From contig NZ_CAAAIM010000001.1 of NCBI RefSeq assembly GCF_900639985.1, positions 1,207,493-1,271,492 on the forward strand: 64,000 bases of DNA, read 5' to 3'. How positions within the stretch are numbered: position 1 is the stretch's first letter; every line of letters begins with the position of its first letter. Shown piece by piece: positions 26,959 to 35,182 of this stretch. The DNA is from Legionella rowbothamii (lineage in GTDB: Bacteria; Pseudomonadota; Gammaproteobacteria; Legionellales; Legionellaceae). The translations under genes and the position numbers were made by a program. The notes beneath the pieces were generated by a model. That model did not search any database. It was not told the DNA's origin and saw only the letters and a program-made list of their open reading frames with translations.

Positions 26959-27034
26959 CGTCATTGCGAATGCAGGGAAGTAACAGTGTTAACGAAGCAT
27001 CGCACGGGATTGCTTCGCCAAGGTCCGCAATGAC
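26959..27034. repeat. Dispersed intergenic repeat with inverted ends
   Basis: The ends CGTCATTGCG and CGCAATGAC are inverted copies. The inside contains GGATTGCTTCGCC. This matches the short miniature repeats common in intergenic DNA of Legionella, Coxiella and related genomes. It sits between two convergent genes. Confidence 0.7.
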
Positions 27035-27066
27035 AACGTTTTCGTTACAATTGAAAGCCTATACCT

Positions 27067-27843
27067 TTAAGCCAGGGCCCGCTCTGGCACAAATGTAATC
27101 GCTTCACGTTCAAAAGAAGACTGAATTGCGGTTAATAATTCATCACGAACCAATGCTAAATCAGTTTTTGACCAATATAACACTTTCAATTCGACGCCCT
27201 TATCCAACATTTGCGATAATAAAATTTTCGTGCCTGACTTGGGTGAGATATGACCACATTCATCACAAATATCTCTCAGCAGCATTTTAATATTACTAAT
27301 ATTATGAATGGAATCAATACGTAAAACAATTTCATCTCGTTTTAGCGGGTAGATACTCAAGTTGGTAATTTCCGATTTAATTAAACCCTCATTAGGGATA
27401 CGAATCAGACGATTGTCACTGGTTTTGATCTTAGTTGATAACCAATCAATTGTTTCAACGGTTCCTTTAATATCTTTAATCGAAATAACATCCCCAACTT
27501 TAAAAGGACGTTCAAATAGCAGAAAAACCCCACTAATAAGATTTGATGCGGCAGTTTGGGATGCAAAACTTAGCGCAACGGTAAATAACCCTGCCGTACC
27601 TAATAAAATAGTAAGCTTAAACCCCATTTCATGCAGAGCAGAAACCAAAAATAATAAAAATAACCCATAATAAACAACACGACTAGAAAGCATAGCATGA
27701 TGTTTTGAAAATTTATTCTCAATGAACTTTCCAACTAAAGCACTAATTTTTTTTGCAATAAAATAACCAAAAAAGAGGAGCATTAAAGAAAACGCGATAT
27801 GCTCCCACTTTAAATGCTTCAAGTATTCCAATGTATTTTCCAT
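27067..27843 (-). CDS. MscS-family mechanosensitive channel
   Basis: An inner-membrane channel that opens under membrane tension to release osmolytes. It has three transmembrane segments, the third being the pore-lining helix AGLFTVALSFASQTAASNLISG, then FERPFKVGDVISIKDIKGTVETI, the beta-domain signature, and a C-terminal alpha/beta domain (IPNEGLIKSEITN). A length of 258 residues is at the short end, like E. coli MscS (286). The start is ATG 27843. It is single and convergent with the kinase-like gene. Confidence 0.9.
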   Translation of the reverse strand: MENTLEYLKHLKWEHIAFSLMLLFFGYFIAKKISALVGKFIENKFSKHHAMLSSRVVYYGLFLLFLVSALHEMGFKLTILLGTAGLFTVALSFASQTAASNLISGVFLLFERPFKVGDVISIKDIKGTVETIDWLSTKIKTSDNRLIRIPNEGLIKSEITNLSIYPLKRDEIVLRIDSIHNISNIKMLLRDICDECGHISPKSGTKILLSQMLDKGVELKVLYWSKTDLALVRDELLTAIQSSFEREAITFVPERALA

Positions 27844-27947
27844 AATGTCTCAATGTAAACAATAAAATGCACAATAATACCACAGAATAGGACAATTGTA
27901 GGGTAAGCTCTAACCATAGCCATATAGTAAAGATAAAACTACCGTCG

Positions 27948-27980
27948 CCGAATTCCTTGACCGAGAATTCGGGCCATTTT
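27948..27980 (+). terminator. Hairpin CCGAATTC/GAATTCGG followed by T-run
   Basis: Eight-base arms at 27948-27955 and 27965-27972, then GGCC and seven T. It lacks an obvious upstream rightward gene. It may end an unannotated transcript or serve as an insulator. Confidence 0.5.
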
Positions 27981-28028
27981 TTTATGGTTTACACCAACAA
28001 ACAGGGATTACTCTGATACACATAAATT

Positions 28029-28061
28029 AAAAAACCGTGAAGAGACTGCTCACGGCTTTTT
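28029..28061 (-). terminator. Terminator of the Gly/Trp/His-repeat protein gene
   Basis: CCGTGA (28035-28040) pairs with TCACGG (28050-28055). It is flanked by an A-run on the left and a T-run on the right, so it can act in both directions. It lies just after the leftward gene ending at 28079. Confidence 0.8.
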
Positions 28062-28078
28062 GCATTTAGCTTGAAGGA

Positions 28079-28408
28079 TTAATAACAGGATTCTTGCAGC
28101 CAACAATGGCCATAGCTGTTACATACGCGAACAGTTTGGCACCCGGAGTCATAGTAATAACCTCCCAGGGGAGCACCAATTACTACACCAGGGCCCCACC
28201 AACCACCACCACCATAGTAACCATGCCAACCGCCGCCGCCGCCGTGCCAACCGCCGCCACCGCCGTGCCAACCGCCACCACCGCCGTGCCAACCGCCGCC
28301 ACCGCCGTGCCAGCCGCCGCCACCATGTGCGCTACATGCCGCACTAGCAAATAAGCCTAGAGCAAAAACCGCTGTACGTAGAACTTTACTCATCATATTT
28401 CCGCTCAT
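28079..28408 (-). CDS. Exported Gly/Trp/His-rich repeat protein
   Basis: A short secreted protein with an N-terminal signal peptide (LRTAVFALGLFASAACSA before HGGGG). It then has five copies of a seven-residue GGGGWHG-type unit, a Tyr/Gly stretch and a Cys-rich end (SGCQTVRVCNSYGHCWLQES) with four cysteines. His/Trp-rich repeats suggest metal binding or surface interaction, but no function is known to me. Start may be the first ATG (28408) or one of the tandem ATGs at residues 5-6. The repeats are also clear at DNA level, so copy number could vary between strains. Confidence 0.75.
   Translation of the reverse strand: MSGNMMSKVLRTAVFALGLFASAACSAHGGGGWHGGGGGWHGGGGGWHGGGGGWHGGGGGWHGYYGGGGWWGPGVVIGAPLGGYYYDSGCQTVRVCNSYGHCWLQESCY
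28223..28327. repeat. Tandem 21-bp repeat, five units
   Basis: Units of GTGCCAACCGCCGCCACCGC type recur every 21 bases and are nearly identical. They encode the heptad-like GGGGWHG repeats on the minus strand. The local GC content is far above the surrounding DNA. Confidence 0.85.
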
Positions 28409-28583
28409 GATAGATTCCCCATTTTTATTTATTCTTTAATTTTAGTATAGCTCAGATTGTATTTAAAAATAACATTATGTACTGCATGAGATAGTATTTT
28501 ACTGTTTGGTTCTGAGGTATAGATGTGTAATAATGCGGCCGCGTTTTTTCATATTAATCTTGCTTATAAAGAAGGACTTAAGA

Positions 28584-29750
28584 ATGGCTTTTGCTAAGGG
28601 AATTAATGTTTCCAAAGATAATACTCTGAATCAGAAACTACCCTTACATCAAATAGATCAGATGTGTAAAAAATTGGGAAAATTACAGCTTGACCTCGAG
28701 GCTGCAATTGATTCATTTGCTGATAATAAAAGCGTGCTTTCGCGTGCGGCAGCGTATTGGGGGCAATGGCCACTATGGGTGCAAATCAGTGGAGGCTTAT
28801 TAGTGGCATTCTCATTCGTAATTTTCAGCATGGCGGTCAGTCTGATTGCTTTGAGCGGCTATACTGCGGTTGCGTTCTTGCTAACGGATCATCATAGCTT
28901 ACTCCAGAATAATACTCAGAGGTTTAAAACTATTATGCGAAATCTTACGAATTTGCTTGGTAATCTAATTGGTTTAATCACAAACGTCCATGAGCAATTA
29001 AAAAATGAAATTGACAGCATACAAGAAAAAAACCAACAGTTGCAACAAAATGTTGGGCATTTAAATAGGCAGACCCAAACCCTAACTGAACAAATAAATG
29101 AACTAACCGAAGCAAAAAAAAAATTACAACAGATTATAAATACTCATGAATTAACAATCACCCGCCTAAAAGACGCCAACTCAGAGCAATCCGAATTATT
29201 TCAAACCACTCAAAACCAATTAGCGGAAGTCTCTGAGCAATCAGAAAAAACTCAGACCCAACTTTCTGAAAAAATAAATCAATTAGAAAAAATCCGCATT
29301 CAACTGGAATCAGAACATGAACAGATGGTTCGTACCGTATCTGCGCTTAAAAACACTGTAATTTCTTTATCAAACCCTGTGCTGCTCAAAGAGGAGCATC
29401 AAGACCTACTTAAACAAAAACTACAGGAATTTGTTACTAGTAAAGAAAAAGATCTCTCCCATTTTGCCATTAGTACCTCTCAAATAAATCTGGATCTGGA
29501 GAGTACGCAAAAACAATTACACGAATCACTACAACAACAAGCAGAGTTAAGACAAGACTTAGAAAGCTTAATAAAAGAATTTGAGCTATTAATAAGCCTC
29601 TATGACGGGCAAGCTCTAAAAACAGCTCACGGTGATCAAAAATCGTTAGAAACCTTAAAAAAGTTTAGCTTTCTTAGGCAACACAGCACTTCTTTATCAT
29701 CGATCCCCCCTGAGTCCAATGAGAATAACCTTGAGAATAGCTTAAAGTAA
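28584..29750 (+). CDS. Membrane-hairpin coiled-coil protein, LegC-like effector candidate
   Basis: A 388-residue protein. After a soluble N-terminal 60 residues, a hydrophobic hairpin lies at about 65-100 (ISGGLLVAFSFVIFSMAVSL, then ALSGYTAVAFLL). From 130 to 360 it is a long Gln/Glu/Leu-rich coiled coil (IQEKNQQLQQNVGHLNRQ and onward). This is the layout of the Legionella LegC2/LegC3/LegC7 proteins and of chlamydial Inc proteins, which act on host vesicle fusion. Homology is not established here; only the architecture is. The start at ATG 28584 has AAGGA ahead of it. The ORF upstream adds a non-coding-like extension. The Ser/Glu/Asn tail fits export. Confidence 0.7.
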   Translation: MAFAKGINVSKDNTLNQKLPLHQIDQMCKKLGKLQLDLEAAIDSFADNKSVLSRAAAYWGQWPLWVQISGGLLVAFSFVIFSMAVSLIALSGYTAVAFLLTDHHSLLQNNTQRFKTIMRNLTNLLGNLIGLITNVHEQLKNEIDSIQEKNQQLQQNVGHLNRQTQTLTEQINELTEAKKKLQQIINTHELTITRLKDANSEQSELFQTTQNQLAEVSEQSEKTQTQLSEKINQLEKIRIQLESEHEQMVRTVSALKNTVISLSNPVLLKEEHQDLLKQKLQEFVTSKEKDLSHFAISTSQINLDLESTQKQLHESLQQQAELRQDLESLIKEFELLISLYDGQALKTAHGDQKSLETLKKFSFLRQHSTSLSSIPPESNENNLENSLK

Positions 29751-29892
29751 TTATAAACTTGTATTAAAAATTGCATTTAAAATATAACTTTATTATCATT
29801 AGTTTCAACCTAGAAAATTAGTAACTTTCCAATACACGCTCCACAACATGTGTCCTCTATATTGTTGAAGTTACATCAATTGGCAGTAGATT

Positions 29893-30267
29893 ATGACCAC
29901 GCTGGCCAAAACACATATTGAGACACTCGTAACTCACTTTTATCAAAAAGTACAAGCTGATACCCTCCTTGGACCGGTCTTTAATGAAGTAGCCCAAGTC
30001 AATTGGGACGAGCATATTCCTCTACTATGCCAATTTTGGAATAGTGTCATGCTAAAAACCAATGAATATCACGGTAATGCCTACCAAAAGCATGTAGTAC
30101 TCAAAGAACGCACCCAAATTCAAGAAATACACTTTGTCCGGTGGCTAAATTTATTCCAACAAGAAGCGCTAAATCATCTACCCAAAGAGGCTGCTGAGCA
30201 AATAATTCAAAGAGCCAATCAAATCGCCGAATCATTAAAGTTTGGTATGTTAAAAAAGGAGAAGTGA
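29893..30267 (+). CDS. Truncated haemoglobin, group III
   Basis: A 124-residue globin of the 2-on-2 type. The haem-binding His lies in HKHVV-like KHVVLKERTQ, the C-terminal helix holds HFVRWLNLFQQEA, and FWNSVMLKTNEYHGN carries the group III WP-type region. It likely binds oxygen or nitric oxide and protects respiration. It ends five bases before cydP and so is in one operon with cydP-cydA-cydB-cydX. This pairing with a bd oxidase, which resists nitric oxide, supports a role in low oxygen or host nitric oxide stress. Confidence 0.9.
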   Translation: MTTLAKTHIETLVTHFYQKVQADTLLGPVFNEVAQVNWDEHIPLLCQFWNSVMLKTNEYHGNAYQKHVVLKERTQIQEIHFVRWLNLFQQEALNHLPKEAAEQIIQRANQIAESLKFGMLKKEK

Positions 30268-30271
30268 TGCA

Positions 30272-30442
30272 ATGATAAAACCACTGACTCGTGATATCTT
30301 ATTGACTTTAACAGTAAAATTTTTCCTGTTATTCGTGCTGTGGGCTGTCTGTTTCAAAAATGTAGAAAAACCAAATAAAAATACGGAGCAATGGTTATTG
30401 GGCAGTACCTATGCCAAAGAACCATCCAAAGCTCCAAAATAG
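30272..30442 (+). CDS. cydP: CydP-like small subunit of cytochrome bd oxidase (56 residues)
   Basis: A micro-protein with one membrane helix, VKFFLLFVLWAVCF, preceded by the KPLTRDILLT motif seen in CydP (cyoups) proteins, which commonly precede cydAB. It lies five bases after the globin gene and 53 bases before cydA. Too short to be flagged by routine ORF calling, but the position, length and motif are convincing. Confidence 0.8.
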   Translation: MIKPLTRDILLTLTVKFFLLFVLWAVCFKNVEKPNKNTEQWLLGSTYAKEPSKAPK

Positions 30443-30495
30443 TGTTCTATTTATGCGACTCTGTTCCAGATTCGCTTTTACAAGTGAGGTGAACC

Positions 30496-32025
30496 ATGAT
30501 ACCTGGTACTGACCTGGTAGATCTTTCCCGTCTACAATTTGCTTTAACCGCTCTTTATCATTTTCTATTTGTCCCGCTGACCTTAGGTCTGTCATTAATC
30601 CTGGCCATTATGGAAACAGTTTATGTCATGACTGGACGTGAAATATGGCGAAAAATGGTAAAATACTGGGGCATGCTCTTCGGAATTAACTTTGTTCTTG
30701 GGGTTGCAACAGGCTTAACGATGGAATTTCAATTCGGGACGAATTGGGCCTATTACTCCCATTATGTCGGCGATGTATTCGGCGCTCCATTAGCCCTGGA
30801 AGGAATCATGGCATTCTTTTTGGAGGCAACCTTTGTTGGTTTGTTTTTCTTTGGCTGGGACAGATTAAGTCGAGTACAACATATGTGTTGCACCTGGATG
30901 TTGGCCTTAGGAACAAATCTCTCTGCTTTGTGGATTTTAATTGCTAATGGCTGGATGCAAAACCCGGTTGGTGCTGAATTTAACTTCCAAACCATGCGTA
31001 TGGAGGTTACCGACTTTGCTGCGGTTATATTCAATCCAGTAGCTCAAGCCAAATTCGTTCATACCATTAGTGCCGGCTATGTAACTGGATCTATTTTCGT
31101 TTTATCCATCAGCGCCTATTTCTTATTAAGAGGACGAAACCTTGCCTTCGCTAAACGCTCCATGACGGTTGCGACGAGTTTTGGGCTAGCATCTGCCTTA
31201 GCTGTCGTAGTCTTAGGTGATGAAAGTGGCCATTTTGATTACGATGTTCAACAAATGAAATTCGCGGCAATAGAAGCGATATGGCATACCGAAAAAGCCC
31301 CTGCAGGACTAACCTTATTTGGGCTTCCCAATGAAAAAACAATGACTACCGACTATGCAATCGAAATTCCATATGTATTAGGAATAATTGCCACCCGTAG
31401 TTTTAATCAACCCCTAGAAGGCATTACCGAACTCATTGCTCAGGGGAAAGAACGAATCAAAGAAGGAATGCTTGCTTATGAAGCCTTAACCAGACTCCAA
31501 AAAGATCCTAATGATATCCAAGCTAAAGCAGACTTTCTAGCGCACAATGCCCATTTAGGTTATGGATTGCTGTTGAAAAAATATACTGAAAATGTAGTGG
31601 ACGCAAATGAAGAGCAAATTGATAAAGCAGCCCATGATCTAAAGCCGAATGTCATCCCGCTATTCTTTTCATTCCGCATTATGGTTGCCTGTGGGTTCTT
31701 CTTTATTTTGCTCTTTGCTGTAGGCTTTTACCTATCTGCAAAACATAAATTACATACCACTCGCTGGTACCATCGTCTCGCATTCTGCGCACTTCCCTTA
31801 CCTTGGCTTGCTGCAGAATTAGGCTGGGTTGTTGCCGAATATGGACGCCAACCTTGGGTGGTGCAAGGGGTATTACCCACTATGATGGGAACTTCTTCTG
31901 TCAGTACCACACAAGTGCTTACCTCAATTTCAGGTTTTGTGCTCTTTTACAGCACGCTCGCGGTTGTTGAAGTGTATTTGATGGTTAAATACATCCGTCT
32001 TGGCCCCGATAATATGGCTCACTAG
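30496..32025 (+). CDS. cydA: Cytochrome bd ubiquinol oxidase subunit I
   Basis: The haem-carrying catalytic subunit of the high-affinity quinol oxidase in the inner membrane. Haem ligands are recognisable at His22, His189 and Met396 (corresponding to E. coli His19, His186 and Met393), and the GRQPW motif appears in YGRQPWVVQG. LEGIMAFFLEATFVGLFFFGW contains the conserved glutamates of the proton pathway. At 509 residues it is close to the E. coli protein (522). Its start is ATG 30496 with GAGGTGAACC ahead of it. Confidence 0.96.
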   Translation: MIPGTDLVDLSRLQFALTALYHFLFVPLTLGLSLILAIMETVYVMTGREIWRKMVKYWGMLFGINFVLGVATGLTMEFQFGTNWAYYSHYVGDVFGAPLALEGIMAFFLEATFVGLFFFGWDRLSRVQHMCCTWMLALGTNLSALWILIANGWMQNPVGAEFNFQTMRMEVTDFAAVIFNPVAQAKFVHTISAGYVTGSIFVLSISAYFLLRGRNLAFAKRSMTVATSFGLASALAVVVLGDESGHFDYDVQQMKFAAIEAIWHTEKAPAGLTLFGLPNEKTMTTDYAIEIPYVLGIIATRSFNQPLEGITELIAQGKERIKEGMLAYEALTRLQKDPNDIQAKADFLAHNAHLGYGLLLKKYTENVVDANEEQIDKAAHDLKPNVIPLFFSFRIMVACGFFFILLFAVGFYLSAKHKLHTTRWYHRLAFCALPLPWLAAELGWVVAEYGRQPWVVQGVLPTMMGTSSVSTTQVLTSISGFVLFYSTLAVVEVYLMVKYIRLGPDNMAH

Positions 32026-32031
32026 GAGAAG

Positions 32032-33171
32032 ATGATGCCTTTAGATTATGAAACATTACGAGTTATGTGGTGGGTACTGCTTGGAGTATTATTGATTGGT
32101 TTTGCAGTATTTGATGGCTTTGATTTAGGGGTAGCGATGTGGCTGCCCTGGCTTTCTAAGACCGACATGGAACGCCGGATTATGATTAACAGCATTGCCC
32201 CAACGTGGGAGGGGAATCAAGTTTGGTTTATTCTCGGTGGTGGTGCTATTTTCGCGGCTTGGCCAGCCTTGTATGCTCTCTCATTCTCAGGGTTTTATTT
32301 GGCCATGTTTTTGATCTTACTGGCATTGATTTTACGTCCAGTAGGATTTAAATATCGCTCTAAAGTGAATAATCCGCTATGGCGTACGGTTTGGGACTAC
32401 GCTTTATTTATTGGTGGCTTTGTCCCCGCACTTATTTTTGGGGTAGCTATAGGTAATGTATTACAAGGTGTACCCTTCCATTTTGATGTGCAATTACGTC
32501 CATTTTATACCGGCACTTTTTGGGCTTTGCTTAACCCTTTTGCCTTAGTTTGTGGTCTTCTCTCAGTGTTCATGTTGGCCATGCATGGGGCTTTTTTCCT
32601 TAACGCCAAAACAGAAGGCCATATACAACGCCGCGCTGTACGAGCAGGAAAAATTTGCGCCCTACTATCAATCATTATTTTCATTGCAGCAGGATTTTGG
32701 CTGCATTATGGTATTGATGGCTATGCATTAACTGCTGTTGTACCGCATGATGGTCCATCCAATCCACTTTATAAAACAGTCAGTCTACAAGCGGATGCCT
32801 GGTTTAATAATTATCGGAATGCGCCAATCACTATAATCGTTCCTGCCGTGGGAATTTTAGCTGCACTTTGTGCTTTGCTCACCACACGTTGGGCAAAACT
32901 TGCCTTTGTGTGCAGCGCACTGTCAGTGATTGGAATTATTGCCACCGTAGGTGTGAGCATGTTTCCATTCATACTTCCCTCCTCTACGAACCCTGAACAA
33001 AGTCTAATCGTTTGGGATAGCTCCTCAAGCCAATTAACCCTATTTATTATGTTGGTCGGAGTAGTCATCTTCCTACCGATTGTTTTAGCGTATACCGCTT
33101 GGGTTTATCGTGTTTTGCGTGGGAAAGTAACTGAAGAAACGATTACTAAAAATCAAGAAACGGCCTATTAG
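32032..33171 (+). CDS. cydB: Cytochrome bd ubiquinol oxidase subunit II
   Basis: The structural partner of CydA; with 379 residues it matches the usual length. It is entirely membrane spanning, and DGFDLGVAMWLPW near the N-terminus is the family signature. Two ATG codons (32032 and 32035) follow AGGAGA, so the first residue is uncertain by one. It lies six bases after cydA and 11 bases before cydX. Confidence 0.96.
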   Translation: MMPLDYETLRVMWWVLLGVLLIGFAVFDGFDLGVAMWLPWLSKTDMERRIMINSIAPTWEGNQVWFILGGGAIFAAWPALYALSFSGFYLAMFLILLALILRPVGFKYRSKVNNPLWRTVWDYALFIGGFVPALIFGVAIGNVLQGVPFHFDVQLRPFYTGTFWALLNPFALVCGLLSVFMLAMHGAFFLNAKTEGHIQRRAVRAGKICALLSIIIFIAAGFWLHYGIDGYALTAVVPHDGPSNPLYKTVSLQADAWFNNYRNAPITIIVPAVGILAALCALLTTRWAKLAFVCSALSVIGIIATVGVSMFPFILPSSTNPEQSLIVWDSSSSQLTLFIMLVGVVIFLPIVLAYTAWVYRVLRGKVTEETITKNQETAY

Positions 33172-33182
33172 GAGGTTATTTT

Positions 33183-33293
33183 ATGTGGTATTTTTCCTGG
33201 ATTTTAGGCACAGGCCTGGCCTGTGCTTTTGCAATATTAAATGCAATGTGGGTTGAGCTACGTGATAGCGATGAGCGGCCGGAAGAGGTATAA
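33183..33293 (+). CDS. cydX: CydX, small subunit of cytochrome bd oxidase (36 residues)
   Basis: MWYFSWILGTGLACAFAILN, a single helix beginning with the conserved Trp-Tyr-Phe motif, then ELRDSDERPEEV. AGGAGG stands right before the ATG. CydX stabilises the oxidase haems in other bacteria. The position immediately after cydB is diagnostic. Routine annotation often misses it. Confidence 0.93.
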   Translation: MWYFSWILGTGLACAFAILNAMWVELRDSDERPEEV

Positions 33294-33305
33294 CCTGGCT
33301 GATGT

Positions 33306-33333
33306 ATAGGCTGGGCCGTAAAGCCCAGCCTAT
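33306..33333 (+). repeat. Palindromic repeat, probably ending the cyd operon
   Basis: ATAGGCTGGGC (33306-33316) pairs with 33323-33333 exactly. It shares its core with 1567-1598. It lies 12 bases after cydX and between convergent genes. Confidence 0.7.
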
Positions 33334-33340
33334 CTAATAA

Positions 33341-34573
33341 TTACAATCCCACCCATCGTATAAACTGATTCGAAGCATTTAAATTAATTGTTGGCCTCCC
33401 TTCAAAGGAAATCGTAAAACTAGTTCCCTGAGTTCCATTTGCTTTTACTTCTTTGATCCTACCTAAATTAACCACCTGCATTTGCGTTTCAAAATACCCA
33501 CCGCGAACCTCTTTCATAGTGGGGATCACAAAGTAGATTGAACTTAAATCAGCAGCATGGTTATTCGCTAAATAATTCAACTCTGACGTACTTAAGGCAA
33601 TATATTCCGCATTGTTGATTTGTCGTCTTAACATACGCTTTAATGGCGCAGTAGTGTGAAATATACGTTGATAAGCATCTGCTGAAATCACCGCCACTGG
33701 GTTAGTTTCAGTAGCTTTACCTCGATAGCCACTGCTAACAAATAGAATCGCCTCACGCTGATCGTCGGGAGCAGTAGCAGGAATGCTCAAAGTCGTCGGA
33801 TTAGCAAGGTGGGAGGCCACATCCTTATCACAATTTAAAAATCTTGATTTGCTAAACCAGTTATCGCTGGGATAATAAATTACCAATAAAGATTTATCTT
33901 TAATCGTATTAATAATGGCTTTAGAATTCTCTAAGGGTAAAGCAGGACATCCCCAGCTACGGCCCGGACGCCCATATTTCTTAATGAAGCTCTCTTGAAC
34001 ATACCAGCCTGAGTGCATCACCACAGAACGATTTGATGCATTGTCATTAAAACTACGATCTAAACCATCCAGGCGCAATGAAAGCCCATCGCGTCCATAA
34101 TAGGACTGTAACGTTTGATAAACCCCGATGCTACTGGCTTTGCTATTGTATTGATTGGAAAAATAATTGGAAATTAAGGCACCTGATTTAATGCCATGAG
34201 ACACATAAGTGTGAAACAATAATTTCTTTTCCCTTAAATCAAAAACCCACAAACGCTTTTCATTTGATGGCATTGAATAATCAATAATCGTGAGGATATT
34301 GTTATGATCCACATTATATTCATTTGCGCATTTTAAGGTCATTAATACTTTATTAATAACTTGTTGATTTAAATGAGGTGCTTCATTATGAAGCATGAGA
34401 TTCATCTCATTAATGGCTTGAGCACTCGAGTGCCCCGCCGAGACAATAGGGACTAATCCATTAATAAAGCGAATATCATCATTCACCTTTTTTTGCTGCT
34501 GCTCAATAAATTGCACGGGAAAGGGTGGTAAATAGGATGACACTGCTAAAGCCAATAGCAGAAAAGCGCTCAT
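33341..34573 (-). CDS. YkuD_2-type L,D-transpeptidase-like secreted protein
   Basis: A 410-residue exported protein. An N-terminal signal-like segment (AFLLLALAVSSYLPP) precedes a helical linker. Next comes a YkuD_2-type catalytic domain with His187 in MHSGWYVQ and Cys209 in GRSWGCPAL, both expected catalytic residues. Such proteins link peptidoglycan peptides or anchor proteins to the cell wall. The C-terminal 150 residues, with PATAPDDQREAILFVSSGY and GTSFTISFEGRP, form an extra domain. The family is named as murein L,D-transpeptidase catalytic domain proteins; the exact substrate is unproven. Its 3' end meets the cyd terminator. Confidence 0.8.
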   Translation of the reverse strand: MSAFLLLALAVSSYLPPFPVQFIEQQQKKVNDDIRFINGLVPIVSAGHSSAQAINEMNLMLHNEAPHLNQQVINKVLMTLKCANEYNVDHNNILTIIDYSMPSNEKRLWVFDLREKKLLFHTYVSHGIKSGALISNYFSNQYNSKASSIGVYQTLQSYYGRDGLSLRLDGLDRSFNDNASNRSVVMHSGWYVQESFIKKYGRPGRSWGCPALPLENSKAIINTIKDKSLLVIYYPSDNWFSKSRFLNCDKDVASHLANPTTLSIPATAPDDQREAILFVSSGYRGKATETNPVAVISADAYQRIFHTTAPLKRMLRRQINNAEYIALSTSELNYLANNHAADLSSIYFVIPTMKEVRGGYFETQMQVVNLGRIKEVKANGTQGTSFTISFEGRPTINLNASNQFIRWVGL

Positions 34574-34670
34574 GACATGTCCTTTTTTATTATTATTAAG
34601 TCCTGTACTGTTTAATATAGCTCAAATTTAGCTAGGTGATAGTGAGAAGATTTGGAGGGAATTTATAAAT

Positions 34671-34700
34671 TGTAGGTTGGGCCCATGGCCCAATAGGTAG
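34671..34700. repeat. Palindromic repeat with TTGGGCC/GGCCCAA core
   Basis: TGTAGGTTGGGCC-CAT-GGCCCAATAGG, with arms 34677-34683 and 34687-34693. It belongs to the same family as the repeat ending the cyd operon. It lies between two leftward genes and follows the stop at 34730. Confidence 0.65.
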
Positions 34701-34729
34701 AATTCAATGCAAGGTCTAGGACTTATATT

Positions 34730-35101
34730 TTATCTATGACTAGGGCTAGGAACCATTTCAGATTGTTCATAAGAACCAGATAAAAGGGTACCCACTATAT
34801 TGGTACTATGTAATACCACATCAGCGGCCTCAGCCACGCCAAACACGCCTTGGCTCGTTGCATCAGCATAAATGGCACCTAATCTGGCACAATTTGCTCC
34901 AGACGCCGCTAAACGTCCCCAGAAATTATCTTTATTTCTAAATGCAATTATTGTTAAACCATGAATTGCAAGATCAAAACCAAAACGGAATGAAGTACTG
35001 GGATCTACTATCATTTGTACTGCGGCTAAAGTTAAAGCACCGGCATTTAAAATTTGCATTGTTTGATCAAAACTACTTTCTTGACTAAAAAAAGTAAACA
35101 T
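34730..35101 (-). CDS. Small unknown protein, 123 residues, hydrophobic centre
   Basis: I do not recognise this protein. It has Ala/Gly-rich, moderately hydrophobic segments (LNAGALTLAAVQMIVDP, FGFDLAIHGLTIIAF, VFGVAEAADVVLHSTNIVGTLL) and a short polar end. The start is set at 35101, with AAGGA eight bases upstream; the ORF begins at an ATG at 35119, which contains this ribosome binding site. It follows the 618-residue gene 82 bases downstream in the same direction and could be co-transcribed with it. No motif suggests a function. Confidence 0.55.
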   Translation of the reverse strand: MFTFFSQESSFDQTMQILNAGALTLAAVQMIVDPSTSFRFGFDLAIHGLTIIAFRNKDNFWGRLAASGANCARLGAIYADATSQGVFGVAEAADVVLHSTNIVGTLLSGSYEQSEMVPSPSHR

Positions 35102-35182
35102 ACGAGGTTTCCTTATCATGATTTAAATTGGGCAAACCTTAACCAAAAAGAAAAAATAACACAAGTCCTTTTTTTTAGCCAA

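Noticed and set aside
28094..28354. 86-residue plus-strand ORF rich in Thr/Ala/Pro
   Set aside because: It is the antisense reading of the GGGGWHG tandem repeat; the minus-strand protein has a signal peptide and fits the terminator.
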